The notes: generated by a model from the letters alone, not told the origin. A DNA stretch of 8,397 nucleotides from Dichloromethanomonas sp964477085 (GCA_964477085.1 CAYZDF010000095.1:1-8397), one strand, 5' to 3'. Counted from the stretch's first letter, positions 1 to 6,299 are shown. A program made the numbers and translations.

Positions 1-169
1 GCTTTAGCATTTTCTCCCGGCGGGTAAACGTCTCTATATCCATAACCACCAGATCTCCCTCACCGTTTTTAGTAAGATACACAGGCTCCCCGGAGGACTT
101 GCACAACGCCGCAATTTCATTGTAATTTTGTCTTATAGTTGCGGATGGTTTAATATGCAATTGCATCAT
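1..169 (-). CDS. Phd/YefM-family antitoxin, partial (C-terminus outside window)
   Basis: This is the first ~55 residues of a type II toxin-antitoxin antitoxin, running off the left edge. The readable protein opens (M)MQLHIKPSATIRQNYNEI and continues with a segment of the form EPVYLTKNGEGDLVVMDIET, the signature N-terminal DNA-binding half of the Phd/YefM family, which represses its own operon and neutralises a RelE/ParE or Doc toxin. Two ATG codons (167-169 and 164-166) follow an AAGGAG at once; the second has slightly better spacing, so the real start may be 166. The toxin, if present, lies beyond base 1. It resembles the complete antitoxin near 8000 in fold and motif but differs clearly in sequence, so it is a separate module and not a recent duplicate. 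Family assignment is confident; partner and function are inferred. Confidence 0.85.
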   Translation of the reverse strand, partial: MMQLHIKPSATIRQNYNEIAALCKSSGEPVYLTKNGEGDLVVMDIETFTRREKMLK

Positions 170-194
170 CTCCTTGTAGTAATATTTTAATTAT

Positions 195-223
195 ATTTTA
201 CCCTTTTAAAGCTATGGAATCAA
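195..223 (-). promoter_or_regulatory. possible promoter for the edge antitoxin
   Basis: On the minus strand a TTGATT (-35, 218-223) and TAAAAT (-10, 195-200) are separated by 17 bases and lie just upstream of the antitoxin start. The -35 box overlaps the last codons of the hydrolase gene, and no hairpin terminator separates the two genes, so read-through is also possible. The match is imperfect and the call is tentative. Confidence 0.35.
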
Positions 224-1222
224 CCAGCCTTTGTTCGTGCCTGACAAATATCTATCAAATATAGAAAGTTGTTTATTATCCGCCGGAAAATTTCTTTCAA
301 GCCACTGCTGTAAAAGTCTCTTCAGCTCAGGATGGAGGGGTTTCCCCATATCGGCCTGATAATCCTTCATCACGTTCAGCACCGAAGCCCTTTCGCTGTT
401 TTCCTTCAGGAGGTGATTCATCCCCTCAATCAAGTAGGCTTCTGCAGGACCCTTTACATATTTGCCTAGATCAAGGGCCTTTTCCGGTGTCACCTGGATG
501 TCCGTAGATCCATTGATTGCAAGGGCGGGACAGGTTGCTTTTTCTAAATCCTTAAACACATTGTACTGAAGATGCTCCCGGTACCACTTAGCATTGATCT
601 TCTGGAACTGATATCTGATCACCGGCTCTTGGGTCCTTAGAATCTTTTCATTAAACTTCTCCGCCTGCTTTTCCACCTTGTTGTAAGCCTTAGTGAGTCG
701 AATGAGAGCTCCTTTAATGCCTTTCATTTCCATCAACTCCTGTCTTGCAAGGTCCCGCTGGCGTTTCAAGGCATCGTTTAATGATTCTGCCCCTCCCGCA
801 AGAAAGATGAGACCATCAACGGGGCGCTTTGCATTGGCGGCGGCAATCAATGTGCATCCTTCACTGTGGCCCAGCAGAATAATCTGGTCTGCTTTGGGAT
901 GTTCTTCCAGGTAGACTACCAGAGTCTGAATGTCCTCCACCAGATCGTACATCCCTGTTGTGTTGAAATCCCCACCGCTCTTCCCCGTCCCCCGTTTATC
1001 TGCCCGGAGGGTTACAAATCCCTGTTTACCCAGTAAATCGGCCAAATCCCGATACATGTTGGGCATAAATTTCGCTTTTTCGTTGTTTCCGTCCCTATCC
1101 CCGTTTCCTGACCCGGCAACAATTACCACTGCAGGGAAGGTTCCTTCCCCTTCTGGAATTCCAAGGGTCGCAGCCAGAGGATATTGACCTTTTACAATCA
1201 CTTCTTCTTCACGATATTTCAT
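212..1222 (-). CDS. alpha/beta hydrolase (serine hydrolase, S33/esterase type)
   Basis: This is a 336-residue cytoplasmic alpha/beta-hydrolase with no signal peptide. Visible features in order are an oxyanion-hole region AGSGNGDRDGN (36-46), the ADKRGTGKS strand-turn (74-82), the nucleophile elbow GHSEG with Ser120 (118-122), a charged, probably helical lid insertion (about 145-225), the acid Asp241 in GSTDIQV, and the catalytic His270 in GMNH. The Ser-Asp-His triad is therefore complete and in the usual order. The family hydrolyses esters, amides or peptides; the substrate cannot be told from sequence. An AGGAG lies 9 bases before the ATG and overlaps the stop codon of the upstream regulator gene (12-base gap), which supports translational coupling. 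It is probably the enzyme controlled by that regulator. Fold and triad are very likely; physiological role is unknown. Confidence 0.9.
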   Translation of the reverse strand: MKYREEEVIVKGQYPLAATLGIPEGEGTFPAVVIVAGSGNGDRDGNNEKAKFMPNMYRDLADLLGKQGFVTLRADKRGTGKSGGDFNTTGMYDLVEDIQTLVVYLEEHPKADQIILLGHSEGCTLIAAANAKRPVDGLIFLAGGAESLNDALKRQRDLARQELMEMKGIKGALIRLTKAYNKVEKQAEKFNEKILRTQEPVIRYQFQKINAKWYREHLQYNVFKDLEKATCPALAINGSTDIQVTPEKALDLGKYVKGPAEAYLIEGMNHLLKENSERASVLNVMKDYQADMGKPLHPELKRLLQQWLERNFPADNKQLSIFDRYLSGTNKGWLIP

Positions 1223-1234
1223 CTTCTCACACTC

Positions 1235-1768
1235 CTATTTCTTTTTTGAGGGAATAGCTATATTGGCAATGGTTCTCAGTCTCCGGTTCTCCCTAGGCTC
1301 ATTTTTCATTGCTGCATTGAGTTTTTCACAGATACCCATCATTAATTCCATAAATTCTTCATCACTGAGATATACACTGCACTGTCTGAAGCTTACTCCG
1401 TCTTCTTTTAAATTGATACTCTCTCCTTGCAGATATTCCTCATATTCTCCCAGTAAACTCATTAAGAAACTGAAAAAATAGTTGAAGTGGTCCTCGCTAG
1501 AGGCTTCCTCCACTTCCTTTTCCATGGAGCTTTCCAATGTAGTGCACAAGGAAAAGACCTTCTCCACTGTACCTCGTATCCTGTTTTCTTTGACCACAGT
1601 AAGTATCTCTTCTTTTAAGAGGGCATTGATGTGGCGATAGAGACTTGCCTGGGGGATGTCATCTAGATTCTCTGCAATTTCTCTGGATGTCATCTCCCTG
1701 CCATCCAATAATGTCTGCATAATTCTCATCCGTATGGGATGGATCATTGCTTTAATTTTTGATTTCAT
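1235..1768 (-). CDS. ArsR-like winged-helix transcriptional regulator
   Basis: This 177-residue protein has an N-terminal winged helix-turn-helix domain: the motif HPIRMRIMQTLLDGREMTSREIA begins at residue 10, a probable recognition helix PQASLYRHINALLKE lies at about 39-53, and a basic wing follows at about 56-75. The opening (HPIR-RIMQTLL) is characteristic of the ArsR/HTH_20-type group. No CxC metal-binding pair of classical ArsR is present in the DNA-binding helix. The C-terminal ~100 residues are acidic and helical (EKEVEEASSEDHF onward) and probably dimerise or sense a ligand. AAGGA sits 8 bases before the ATG. It is the first gene of a two-gene unit with the hydrolase. The promoter directly upstream is embedded in a perfect palindrome, so autoregulation is the simplest reading. 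Ligand unknown. Confidence 0.85.
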   Translation of the reverse strand: MKSKIKAMIHPIRMRIMQTLLDGREMTSREIAENLDDIPQASLYRHINALLKEEILTVVKENRIRGTVEKVFSLCTTLESSMEKEVEEASSEDHFNYFFSFLMSLLGEYEEYLQGESINLKEDGVSFRQCSVYLSDEEFMELMMGICEKLNAAMKNEPRENRRLRTIANIAIPSKKK

Positions 1769-1805
1769 ATTTCACTTCCTTATGATTATTGTCTTTACAG
1801 CGGAG

Positions 1806-1839
1806 AGATTATTATCATTATTAATAATGATAATAATCT
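1806..1839. promoter_or_regulatory. perfect 34-bp palindromic operator
   Basis: A perfect inverted repeat with no unpaired centre has the half-site AGATTATTATCATTATT, with the axis between 1822 and 1823. It contains the -10 box of the regulator promoter, so a bound dimer would block RNA polymerase. The hexamer series (ATTATC, ATTATT, AATAAT, GATAAT) resembles Fur-type hexamers but in outward-facing order, so a Fur-family protein is possible but less likely than the adjacent winged-helix regulator. Confidence 0.8.
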
Positions 1840-1858
1840 TATTTTTGTTTTTTGTCAA
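1830..1858 (-). promoter_or_regulatory. sigma-A promoter of the regulator-hydrolase unit
   Basis: On the minus strand TTGACA (-35, 1853-1858) and TATTAT (-10, 1830-1835) are separated by exactly 17 bases. The -10 box lies within the palindrome at 1806-1839. The regulator start codon is about 60 bases further on. Confidence 0.85.
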
Positions 1859-1932
1859 TGCTTTTTTATGCTTCCATAAATTTTGGTCAAGAATTTCACA
1901 CGTTCCCGACACCAACTTATCAACTTATCCAT

Positions 1933-1962
1933 AAAAAATCCCCCAAACCGTAGTCTGAGGGA
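1933..1962 (-). terminator. rho-independent terminator, copy 1 of a repeated element
   Basis: Read on the minus strand this is TCCCTCA, a 10-base loop GACTACGGTT, then TGGGGGA and six T. The 7-bp stem has one G-U pair. It lies downstream of the 371-aa gene and the possible 26-aa peptide and probably ends the TetR-led transcript. A nearly identical copy, including the loop, lies at 5065-5094. Confidence 0.75.
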
Positions 1963-2008
1963 ACATATTCCAAAGTGGGTGTTTTAAAAGTATAAATTCT
2001 GCTTACCC

Positions 2009-2089
2009 CTATTTCAAAATAAAATCAGTCATTTTAGTTTCTTCCCATTTTACAAGTATTACTAATAAAAAAATCATATTTTTTTTCAT
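2009..2089 (-). CDS. possible 26-residue hydrophobic peptide
   Basis: This short reading frame starts MKKNMIFLLVILV and ends MTDFILK, giving a basic N-terminus, one hydrophobic run of about nine residues (5-13) and a polar tail. Its ATG is preceded by a very strong AGGAGG-type site (AGGAGGAGTAGTAAG before ATG), better than that of most full genes in this window, which is the main reason to list it. It starts 47 bases after the stop of the 371-aa gene on the same strand and lies before the terminator at 1933-1962, so it would be the last gene of that transcript. It could be a membrane-inserted micropeptide, or the start of a longer gene that has been lost. The DNA is A/T-rich, so homopolymer effects must be considered. 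No homologue is recognised. Confidence 0.45.
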   Translation of the reverse strand: MKKNMIFLLVILVKWEETKMTDFILK

Positions 2090-2136
2090 CTTACTACTCC
2101 TCCTATAACTGTTGAAACTAATAAAAGGTTTATTTT

Positions 2137-3252
2137 TTAGCTTAGCTTCTCCCAAGACGCGTTCATGTGGAGGTGCCCATTTTGGGTTTTGTCAATTACA
2201 GCCGTCCATTTATATGACTTAGACCAGTTCTTGAAGAGTCCGACTACGGTATAAAGGAGCCGAATGCCCCATCTTTCCTTCTTAGGTTTCCACCCACCTG
2301 AGGGAACCATACTAACCTTAAGTTTATCATCGACCCAGGTGACGTTGTAGTTTCCTTGAATTTCTCCCATGGACGGATCTCCCTTGATAGAGAAGTTCCC
2401 TGAAGTAGAAGTACCTTTAAATGCAGACAGATTTGGGAAAGCCGGATCAAAGGAGAGGCATACGCAGTGCCCTTTAGACTCCCGTTGGATCGCTTTGAGC
2501 AGAGGAGTTTCACCCAGGTAATCTATCTCGTATGTCGTATCTTCTATAATCACCTTCGTCTCCCCATTCACTACCAGGGTAGAGACTTGACCCTCAAAGT
2601 TCGGATTTAAAAACATGACCAGCGGATCGGGAGTATAGCGGGTAAAATACATTTTCGTCCAATCGATCGGAAATTTGAGAACATCCGGGCGGTGAGAACG
2701 GCCATCAATGGTGATGGAAATCTCTGTCCCTTTTTGCCTGACGAAATAAAAGTCATGTAGCATAAGTACAGGCATGGCAGATGGATTTTCTGAACCATCA
2801 CCTACCGGTGAAAGGAAACCAAATGGCTGCGGTGCCTTCTTGTTTTGTTCACGGATTTGAAAAACTATAAGCCGACCATCTAGATCTTCAAAAGAGAAGT
2901 GCGCTTCCATGCCGAACTCCCCCACGGTAAAAGAAGAGTTACCGAAGTTCCTGGGAACAATATTTGCCAATCCACCCTTGCATACGTCATATCGAACCGG
3001 ATCCATTTTCAGCTGAGGATCATGGAAGACGTCCACCTTGCCGTCGACTCGCCAGCCGATAATCAATTGTCCAGTTCCTAGCAGATCGTCATCAAAGCGC
3101 TGCGCTTCAAAAGCTGAGTAAACGGAGTCAGCATCCTGCTCAAAGGTCATGAAAAGGAGCGCCTCCATAGGTGTAATAGACAAAGAGAAAGGTATATGCA
3201 GAACTGCCCCGCTTTCGTCTGTAGTGTTTCGATTTTCTAACTTTATATCCAT
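2137..3252 (-). CDS. unknown 371-aa soluble beta-rich protein
   Basis: I do not recognise this family with certainty. The protein has no signal peptide and no membrane segment. Alternating hydrophobic/polar strands dominate (for example GTGQLIIGWRVDGKVDVFHD at 59-78, MEAHFSFEDLDGRLIVFQI at 115-133 and HDFYFVRQKGTEISITIDG at 166-184), and the C-terminus ends in a strand-like GHLHMNASWEKLS. Length and strand pattern recall two-domain lipocalin-like proteins (AttH/CrtC type), but that is only a resemblance. Cysteines are few (91, 263, 265) and no catalytic motif is visible. AAAGGAG stands 9 bases before the ATG. The gene follows the membrane-protein gene by about 80 bases on the same strand with no strong terminator or clear promoter between, so it is probably co-transcribed under TetR control. 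A lipid- or hydrophobic-ligand-binding role alongside the membrane protein is a guess. Confidence 0.75.
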   Translation of the reverse strand: MDIKLENRNTTDESGAVLHIPFSLSITPMEALLFMTFEQDADSVYSAFEAQRFDDDLLGTGQLIIGWRVDGKVDVFHDPQLKMDPVRYDVCKGGLANIVPRNFGNSSFTVGEFGMEAHFSFEDLDGRLIVFQIREQNKKAPQPFGFLSPVGDGSENPSAMPVLMLHDFYFVRQKGTEISITIDGRSHRPDVLKFPIDWTKMYFTRYTPDPLVMFLNPNFEGQVSTLVVNGETKVIIEDTTYEIDYLGETPLLKAIQRESKGHCVCLSFDPAFPNLSAFKGTSTSGNFSIKGDPSMGEIQGNYNVTWVDDKLKVSMVPSGGWKPKKERWGIRLLYTVVGLFKNWSKSYKWTAVIDKTQNGHLHMNASWEKLS

Positions 3253-3303
3253 TAGTCATTACTCCTTTCAATTATAAAGAATACTAAAATTCAACCAGAA
3301 TAA

Positions 3304-3320
3304 AATCATCACAAATGATT
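3304..3320 (-). other. weak hairpin between membrane-protein gene and 371-aa gene
   Basis: AATCAT and ATGATT (6 bp) are separated by five bases, followed on the minus strand by TTATT. The stem is too AT-rich for an efficient terminator; at most it would attenuate or protect the transcript. It is the only structure seen in this 82-base gap. Confidence 0.3.
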
Positions 3321-3334
3321 GATCCGGTCAGCCA

Positions 3335-4192
3335 TTATTGTAACCCGTGAGCTTGCAGTGTTTCTTTTTCAGACCCGGCCTCTTTATACTGCATTATTTT
3401 TTTATAGCTATATACTCCTAAGATTACAAACAAGGCATCATTTCCGGAGCGAATCAAAAGATCAAAGTTAAAGGCCACAATCACATACATAAATGAATGA
3501 TTAATGATCCAGTTAATTCCATAGACAACTCCACCGAATAAAAAAGCATGCTTAAACAGTGAGCGACTTTCGATTCCATGGCTTAGTAAATAATAGATGC
3601 ACCCTATCCAGATCCCCTGGGTAACTGTCCAAGCCATCGTTGGCCAAAACGCAGTATAAAAGGAGGATTCCACATTCCAAATGGTGTAAGCCAGTATTCT
3701 GCCGATAATATAAAACAGAGCAATATATATAATAGCCTTGGGATCTTCCCTGGTCAGACTCTTTGGAGAATCCGTGCCAATAACTGCACCAAGTAAAAGT
3801 CCGGCAATAATAAAAGCCAGGGCATCAGCCAGTCCCATAATTAATTCTGACAAAAGACTGGAGTTAATTAACAATACTGCTTCGAGCATCCCGAAAAAAT
3901 AAAGACCTCCAAATGCAATCCCATATCTCAGACCTTTTTGCCATTTTTTTCCTCCAAAGTTATCCTGAATCAGCATAAAGATCAAAGCAAATGCAGTATA
4001 GGCTATTAATTCCCATAAAATAATACCCTGCATTACCAAGTTATTTTCAACAAAGTAACTGAAGTCCAGTCCTGATAGATTATCAATATCATCCGGAGTC
4101 ATCACTGCGTGCAAACCCATATTTATCGCACTGCTGATAATCACAATCAGTAATATCTTCCACCAGCTTCTTTTTATTTCTTTTAGTTTCAT
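3335..4192 (-). CDS. multi-pass membrane protein of unknown function
   Basis: This is an integral membrane protein of 285 residues from ATG 4192. Hydrophobic segments lie at about 11-30, 55-76, 88-110, 117-139, 154-173, 186-204 and 218-241, with a possible eighth at 250-262, so about seven or eight helices, and a charged cytoplasmic-looking C-tail (YKEAGSEKETLQAHG). The N-terminus is strongly basic (MKLKEIKRSWWK), which suggests it faces the cytoplasm. No transporter, kinase or protease motif is visible and I cannot assign a family. A GTG at 4201 in the same frame would add three residues, but it is only 2 bases from AAGGA whereas ATG 4192 is 11 bases away, so I prefer 4192. The gene follows the TetR-family gene after about 60 bases and is the obvious first target of that repressor; export or membrane-stress functions are common for such pairs, but that is inference. 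Confidence 0.8.
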   Translation of the reverse strand: MKLKEIKRSWWKILLIVIISSAINMGLHAVMTPDDIDNLSGLDFSYFVENNLVMQGIILWELIAYTAFALIFMLIQDNFGGKKWQKGLRYGIAFGGLYFFGMLEAVLLINSSLLSELIMGLADALAFIIAGLLLGAVIGTDSPKSLTREDPKAIIYIALFYIIGRILAYTIWNVESSFYTAFWPTMAWTVTQGIWIGCIYYLLSHGIESRSLFKHAFLFGGVVYGINWIINHSFMYVIVAFNFDLLIRSGNDALFVILGVYSYKKIMQYKEAGSEKETLQAHGLQ

Positions 4193-4258
4193 ATTTTTCA
4201 CATTCCTTTTTCTATTTTATTTAGTAGCGATTCTGTCATTATTTTCACTCCTGAAGAA

Positions 4259-4852
4259 TTAATAATTCGAAAGCAGTCTGTATAACAAACGAATGTTAGA
4301 TAACAACTCTGCTCTAATCTGCTCCTGGTTGATAGTCATATTCCGGTTTTTCATATATCTACACAGTTCTCCGTGCAGATAGCTGAAAATAATATTAGCT
4401 ATTTTACCGGCTTTTTCTTCCGATATCCCAGATAGTCTTTCCTGGCTGATTAACTGATTTAAGAGAAGAGCCGGTTTATACAGAATGTCTTTCACCTCAT
4501 CTGAAGGCTCTCCTTCTATTTCTTCCAGCCAAAGCAATTCAAACCACCCCGGATGTTCCAGAGAAAAATCAATGATTGCAGAAAAAACAGAGATAATTTT
4601 TTCCTCACCCTGTGCTTGCTGGTTCTGATGCTGATCAACATAATCAAACATCCTGAGTATAACCTGCCCCAGCGATTCCCAGATAATCTGATCAAAACTG
4701 TCAAAATAGTTATAGAGATTTGTATGGGCACAGCCTATCTCTTTAGCAATTCCTCTAAAATTCACGTTTCTGATTCCTTTGTTTACCTCTATCAGATTCA
4801 GTGCTGTTTCAATAATAAGTTCTTTGTCGATCGAATTTTTGACTTTCTTCAT
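4259..4852 (-). CDS. TetR/AcrR-family transcriptional repressor
   Basis: This is a 197-residue one-domain repressor. The N-terminal DNA-binding part has the TetR pattern: ELIIETALNLIEVNKGIRNVN, then the helix-turn-helix FRGIAKEIGCAHTNLYNYFDSFDQII (about 32-57). The rest is an all-helical ligand and dimer domain with FLEHPGWFEL-like and SYLHGELCRYM segments typical of TetR C-domains. The start at ATG 4852 is chosen because GGAGG lies 8 bases upstream. An in-frame ATG at 4930 would translate straight through the operator and the -35 box and is rejected. It heads a unit with the membrane protein and the 371-aa protein. A perfect double palindrome covers its own transcription start, so autorepression with ligand release is expected. 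Ligand unknown. Confidence 0.92.
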   Translation of the reverse strand: MKKVKNSIDKELIIETALNLIEVNKGIRNVNFRGIAKEIGCAHTNLYNYFDSFDQIIWESLGQVILRMFDYVDQHQNQQAQGEEKIISVFSAIIDFSLEHPGWFELLWLEEIEGEPSDEVKDILYKPALLLNQLISQERLSGISEEKAGKIANIIFSYLHGELCRYMKNRNMTINQEQIRAELLSNIRLLYRLLSNY

Positions 4853-4871
4853 TATGGTCTCCTCCAAATAA

Positions 4872-4903
4872 ATATTACCAATGGTAATTACCATTGGTAA
4901 TAT
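4872..4903. promoter_or_regulatory. perfect 32-bp double-palindrome TetR operator
   Basis: Two abutting 13-mers, TTACCAATGGTAA (4875-4887) and TTACCATTGGTAA (4888-4900), are each palindromic around a central base and together form a perfect 32-bp inverted repeat (axis 4887/4888). The site overlaps the last two bases of the -10 box and the expected transcription start, ideal for repression. Two tandem sites suggest binding by two TetR dimers. Confidence 0.88.
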
Positions 4904-4930
4904 AATACTCTTAACTAATAATAATGTCAA
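4902..4930 (-). promoter_or_regulatory. sigma-A promoter of the TetR-led unit
   Basis: On the minus strand TTGACA (-35, 4925-4930), 17 bases, then TATTAT (-10, 4902-4907). Start of transcription is expected near 4895, inside the operator. Hexamers and spacing are the same as those of the other regulator promoter in this window. Confidence 0.88.
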
Positions 4931-5035
4931 CCTTATCCTTTAAAACAAATTCTCTTTCTTTAGAGTTTCTTTGGCTAGACGTATCTTCGGGTTTTGGTTG
5001 TGGCTATCACTATTAACATGTTTCATTATATAATT

Positions 5036-5062
5036 TCCGCGCCAAAGTAGACCCCCGGGGGT
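5036..5062. mobile_element. possible IS21-type terminal sequence remnant
   Basis: The stretch TTCCGCGCCAAAGTAGACCC resembles the repeated terminal sequences of IS21-family elements (GCCAAA-GT-GACCCC type), and it runs into a 12-bp perfect palindrome ACCCCCGGGGGT (5051-5062). No transposase, second end or target duplication is visible, so this is only a weak call from memory of the family pattern. The rest of 4931-5064 holds nothing else I can support. Confidence 0.25.
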
Positions 5063-5064
5063 GC

Positions 5065-5094
5065 AAAAAATCCCCCAAACCGTAGTCTGGGGGA
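5065..5094 (-). terminator. rho-independent terminator, copy 2 of a repeated element
   Basis: On the minus strand this is TCCCCCA, loop GACTACGGTT, TGGGGGA, then six T. The 7-bp stem is perfect. It follows the methyltransferase 3' fragment that ends at 5103 and would also end the transcript of the zinc-ribbon gene. It matches the element at 1933-1962 in stem and loop. Confidence 0.8.
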
Positions 5095-5102
5095 ATAACA
5101 AG

Positions 5103-5147
5103 CTATTTCCTCTCTATCAACACCACTGTTTCCACATGTATTGCGAC
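5103..5147 (-). pseudogene. 3' end fragment of an RlmD/RumA-like rRNA uracil methyltransferase gene (copy A)
   Basis: Fourteen codons and a stop encode VAIHVETVVLIERK. HVETVVL- followed by a short polar tail is the usual C-terminal end of the RlmD/RumA/TrmA group of 23S rRNA 5-methyluridine methyltransferases. Upstream the frame hits a stop within a few codons and the SAM-binding body is absent, so only the tail survives, directly before a terminator. The family call rests on a short match and is moderate; the match to copy B at 7304 is direct. Confidence 0.5.
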
Positions 5148-5173
5148 CCCACATTAGCGGAATAGAAAACACA

Positions 5174-5368
5174 TTAACCATCTTCAACCATTCTTGCTGC
5201 GCTGCCGCCGCACTTTTTGCAGTATCCTTTCAAAACCACACCAAGCCTATCATTATGAATGCCATAATCTATAATAGTAGTAACTCCGCATTTTGAACAA
5301 AATACATTATCGATAAGTCTTTGCTGCAAATCCGGAGGAATCTTTGCCCACTTCTTTAAGCCCTTCAT
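5174..5368 (-). CDS. small zinc-ribbon protein
   Basis: This 64-residue cytoplasmic protein has two CxxC pairs, Cys24/Cys27 (FCSKC) and Cys50/Cys53 (YCKKC), 22 residues apart, which is a classic zinc-ribbon layout. It opens MKGLKKWAKIPPDLQQRL and ends ARMVEDG. I know this as a recurring small protein type in Firmicutes without established function; zinc binding is inferred. The start is problematic: no Shine-Dalgarno precedes ATG 5368, whereas an out-of-frame ATG at 5435 has a good one (GAGG, 9 bases) and opens an overlapping frame. Either the gene is translated poorly or by coupling, or its 5' region was altered by a nearby rearrangement. It follows the truncated Fic gene and precedes a strong terminator. 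Confidence 0.65.
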   Translation of the reverse strand: MKGLKKWAKIPPDLQQRLIDNVFCSKCGVTTIIDYGIHNDRLGVVLKGYCKKCGGSAARMVEDG

Positions 5369-5435
5369 ATCCGAGACTGTGGGGGAGTATCATCAGTATA
5401 GAAAGAAAAATAAAATATTCATCAACTAACCTCAT
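5307..5435 (-). other. overlapping 42-codon frame with a good ribosome binding site
   Basis: This frame starts MRLVDEYFIFLSILMILPHS, has GAGG 9 bases before the ATG, and ends within the zinc-ribbon gene in another frame. The first half is hydrophobic. It may be a leader peptide that couples translation to the zinc-ribbon gene, or an accident. There is no homology evidence. Confidence 0.25.
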
Positions 5436-5459
5436 ATCCGTTACCTCGTTTCTAAAACT

Positions 5460-6299
5460 TTAATCCTTATTGAACACATCAATATAACGCTTATAAACAA
5501 ACACCTTCTTACGTTTGCGGTTATCAAGATTGCTTAGTATATCCTCTTCACATAGCCTTTCAAGCAAGCGACCACTTGTGGCAACACTTATATCCAGCTT
5601 TGTTGTTGCTTCTTCAATACTAATAGTAGGTTTATCAAACAAGCCTTCATAAATAACCAAAGCATTCTCACTGGTACGTCCCATTGCGTTTATCTTCTTC
5701 AAGTCCTCTTCCCTAAGAGCGGTAATGTTTCTTGCAATATCAACTGCTTCCTGAGCAGTTTCAATAACTCCGGTCAAGAAAAATTTTATCCAATTCTCAT
5801 AATCACCTTTGGCATGAATATTGTAAAGGCAGTCATAATAAGCCTGCTGATTACGTTTAATGAATTTTGAAATATAAAGCGTTGGCTTATGCAGAATATC
5901 ATTTGCCGCTAAATAAAAAGCAATTAAAAGCCTGCCCACTCTGCCATTGCCATCTAAAAACGGGTGAATCATTTCAAACTGGCTATGAATTAGAGCCGCT
6001 TTAACAAGTGGTGATATTCTGTCATTCTCATGCATGAATTTTTCGAAGCTGTCTAAACAGCTATTTAAGTAATCTATTGAAGGTGGCACATAGCTTGCTG
6101 TACTTATTGAATATCCGCCAATCCAGTTCTGTGACCTTCTGAACTCTCCCGGCGTTTTATTTTCACCTCTGACACCTTCCATTAGGATACCATGTATTTC
6201 TCTGATTAGCCTCAAAGACAGCGGCAAAGTTTCCAGCCTATCAAATCCATAGGTTGTAGCTTTTACATAATTCTCAATTTCTTTATTTTTATTTGCATT
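5460..6299 (-). pseudogene. Fic-family AMP-transferase, N-terminally truncated
   Basis: The catalytic Fic domain is complete: a flap region NWIGGYSISTASYVPPS and the active-site loop HPFLDGNGRVGRLL with the catalytic His (residue 88 counted from the TTG at 6227). A C-terminal winged-helix-like part follows (DKPTISIEEATTKLDISVATSGRLLE onward). Family members transfer AMP or related groups from nucleotides to target proteins. Family-like sequence continues upstream of 6227 as EIENYVKATTYGFDRLETLP and stops at a TGA (6300-6302), with no ATG or GTG start and no ribosome binding site. About the first 80-100 residues, which normally carry the Fic_N region and the inhibitory (S/T)xxxE(G/N) helix, are missing. 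A short product from TTG 6227 is conceivable. The core looks undamaged, so the loss may be recent. Confidence 0.75.

Noticed and set aside
693..1187. Open frames on the plus strand opposite the hydrolase gene
   Set aside because: They are antisense shadows of a gene with a complete catalytic triad and have no ribosome binding sites or family features.
1263..1934. Plus-strand open frames over the winged-helix regulator and its promoter
   Set aside because: They run antisense through the regulator, operator and promoter and show only low-complexity hydrophobic sequence.
3271..3276. TATAAT upstream of the 371-aa gene as a -10 box
   Set aside because: It lies immediately before the ribosome binding site, so transcription would start at or within it, and no -35 box stands at a proper distance.
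4516..4900. Alternative frames over the TetR gene
   Set aside because: They overlap a clear TetR coding sequence and its operator, with no motif or start signal of their own.
4853..4930. N-terminal extension of the TetR gene to ATG 4930
   Set aside because: It would translate across the -35/-10 promoter and the palindromic operator; ATG 4852 has a proper ribosome binding site.
5051..5062. ACCCCCGGGGGT as a second terminator hairpin
   Set aside because: It is a palindrome without a loop and without a following T-run, so it cannot act as a standard terminator.
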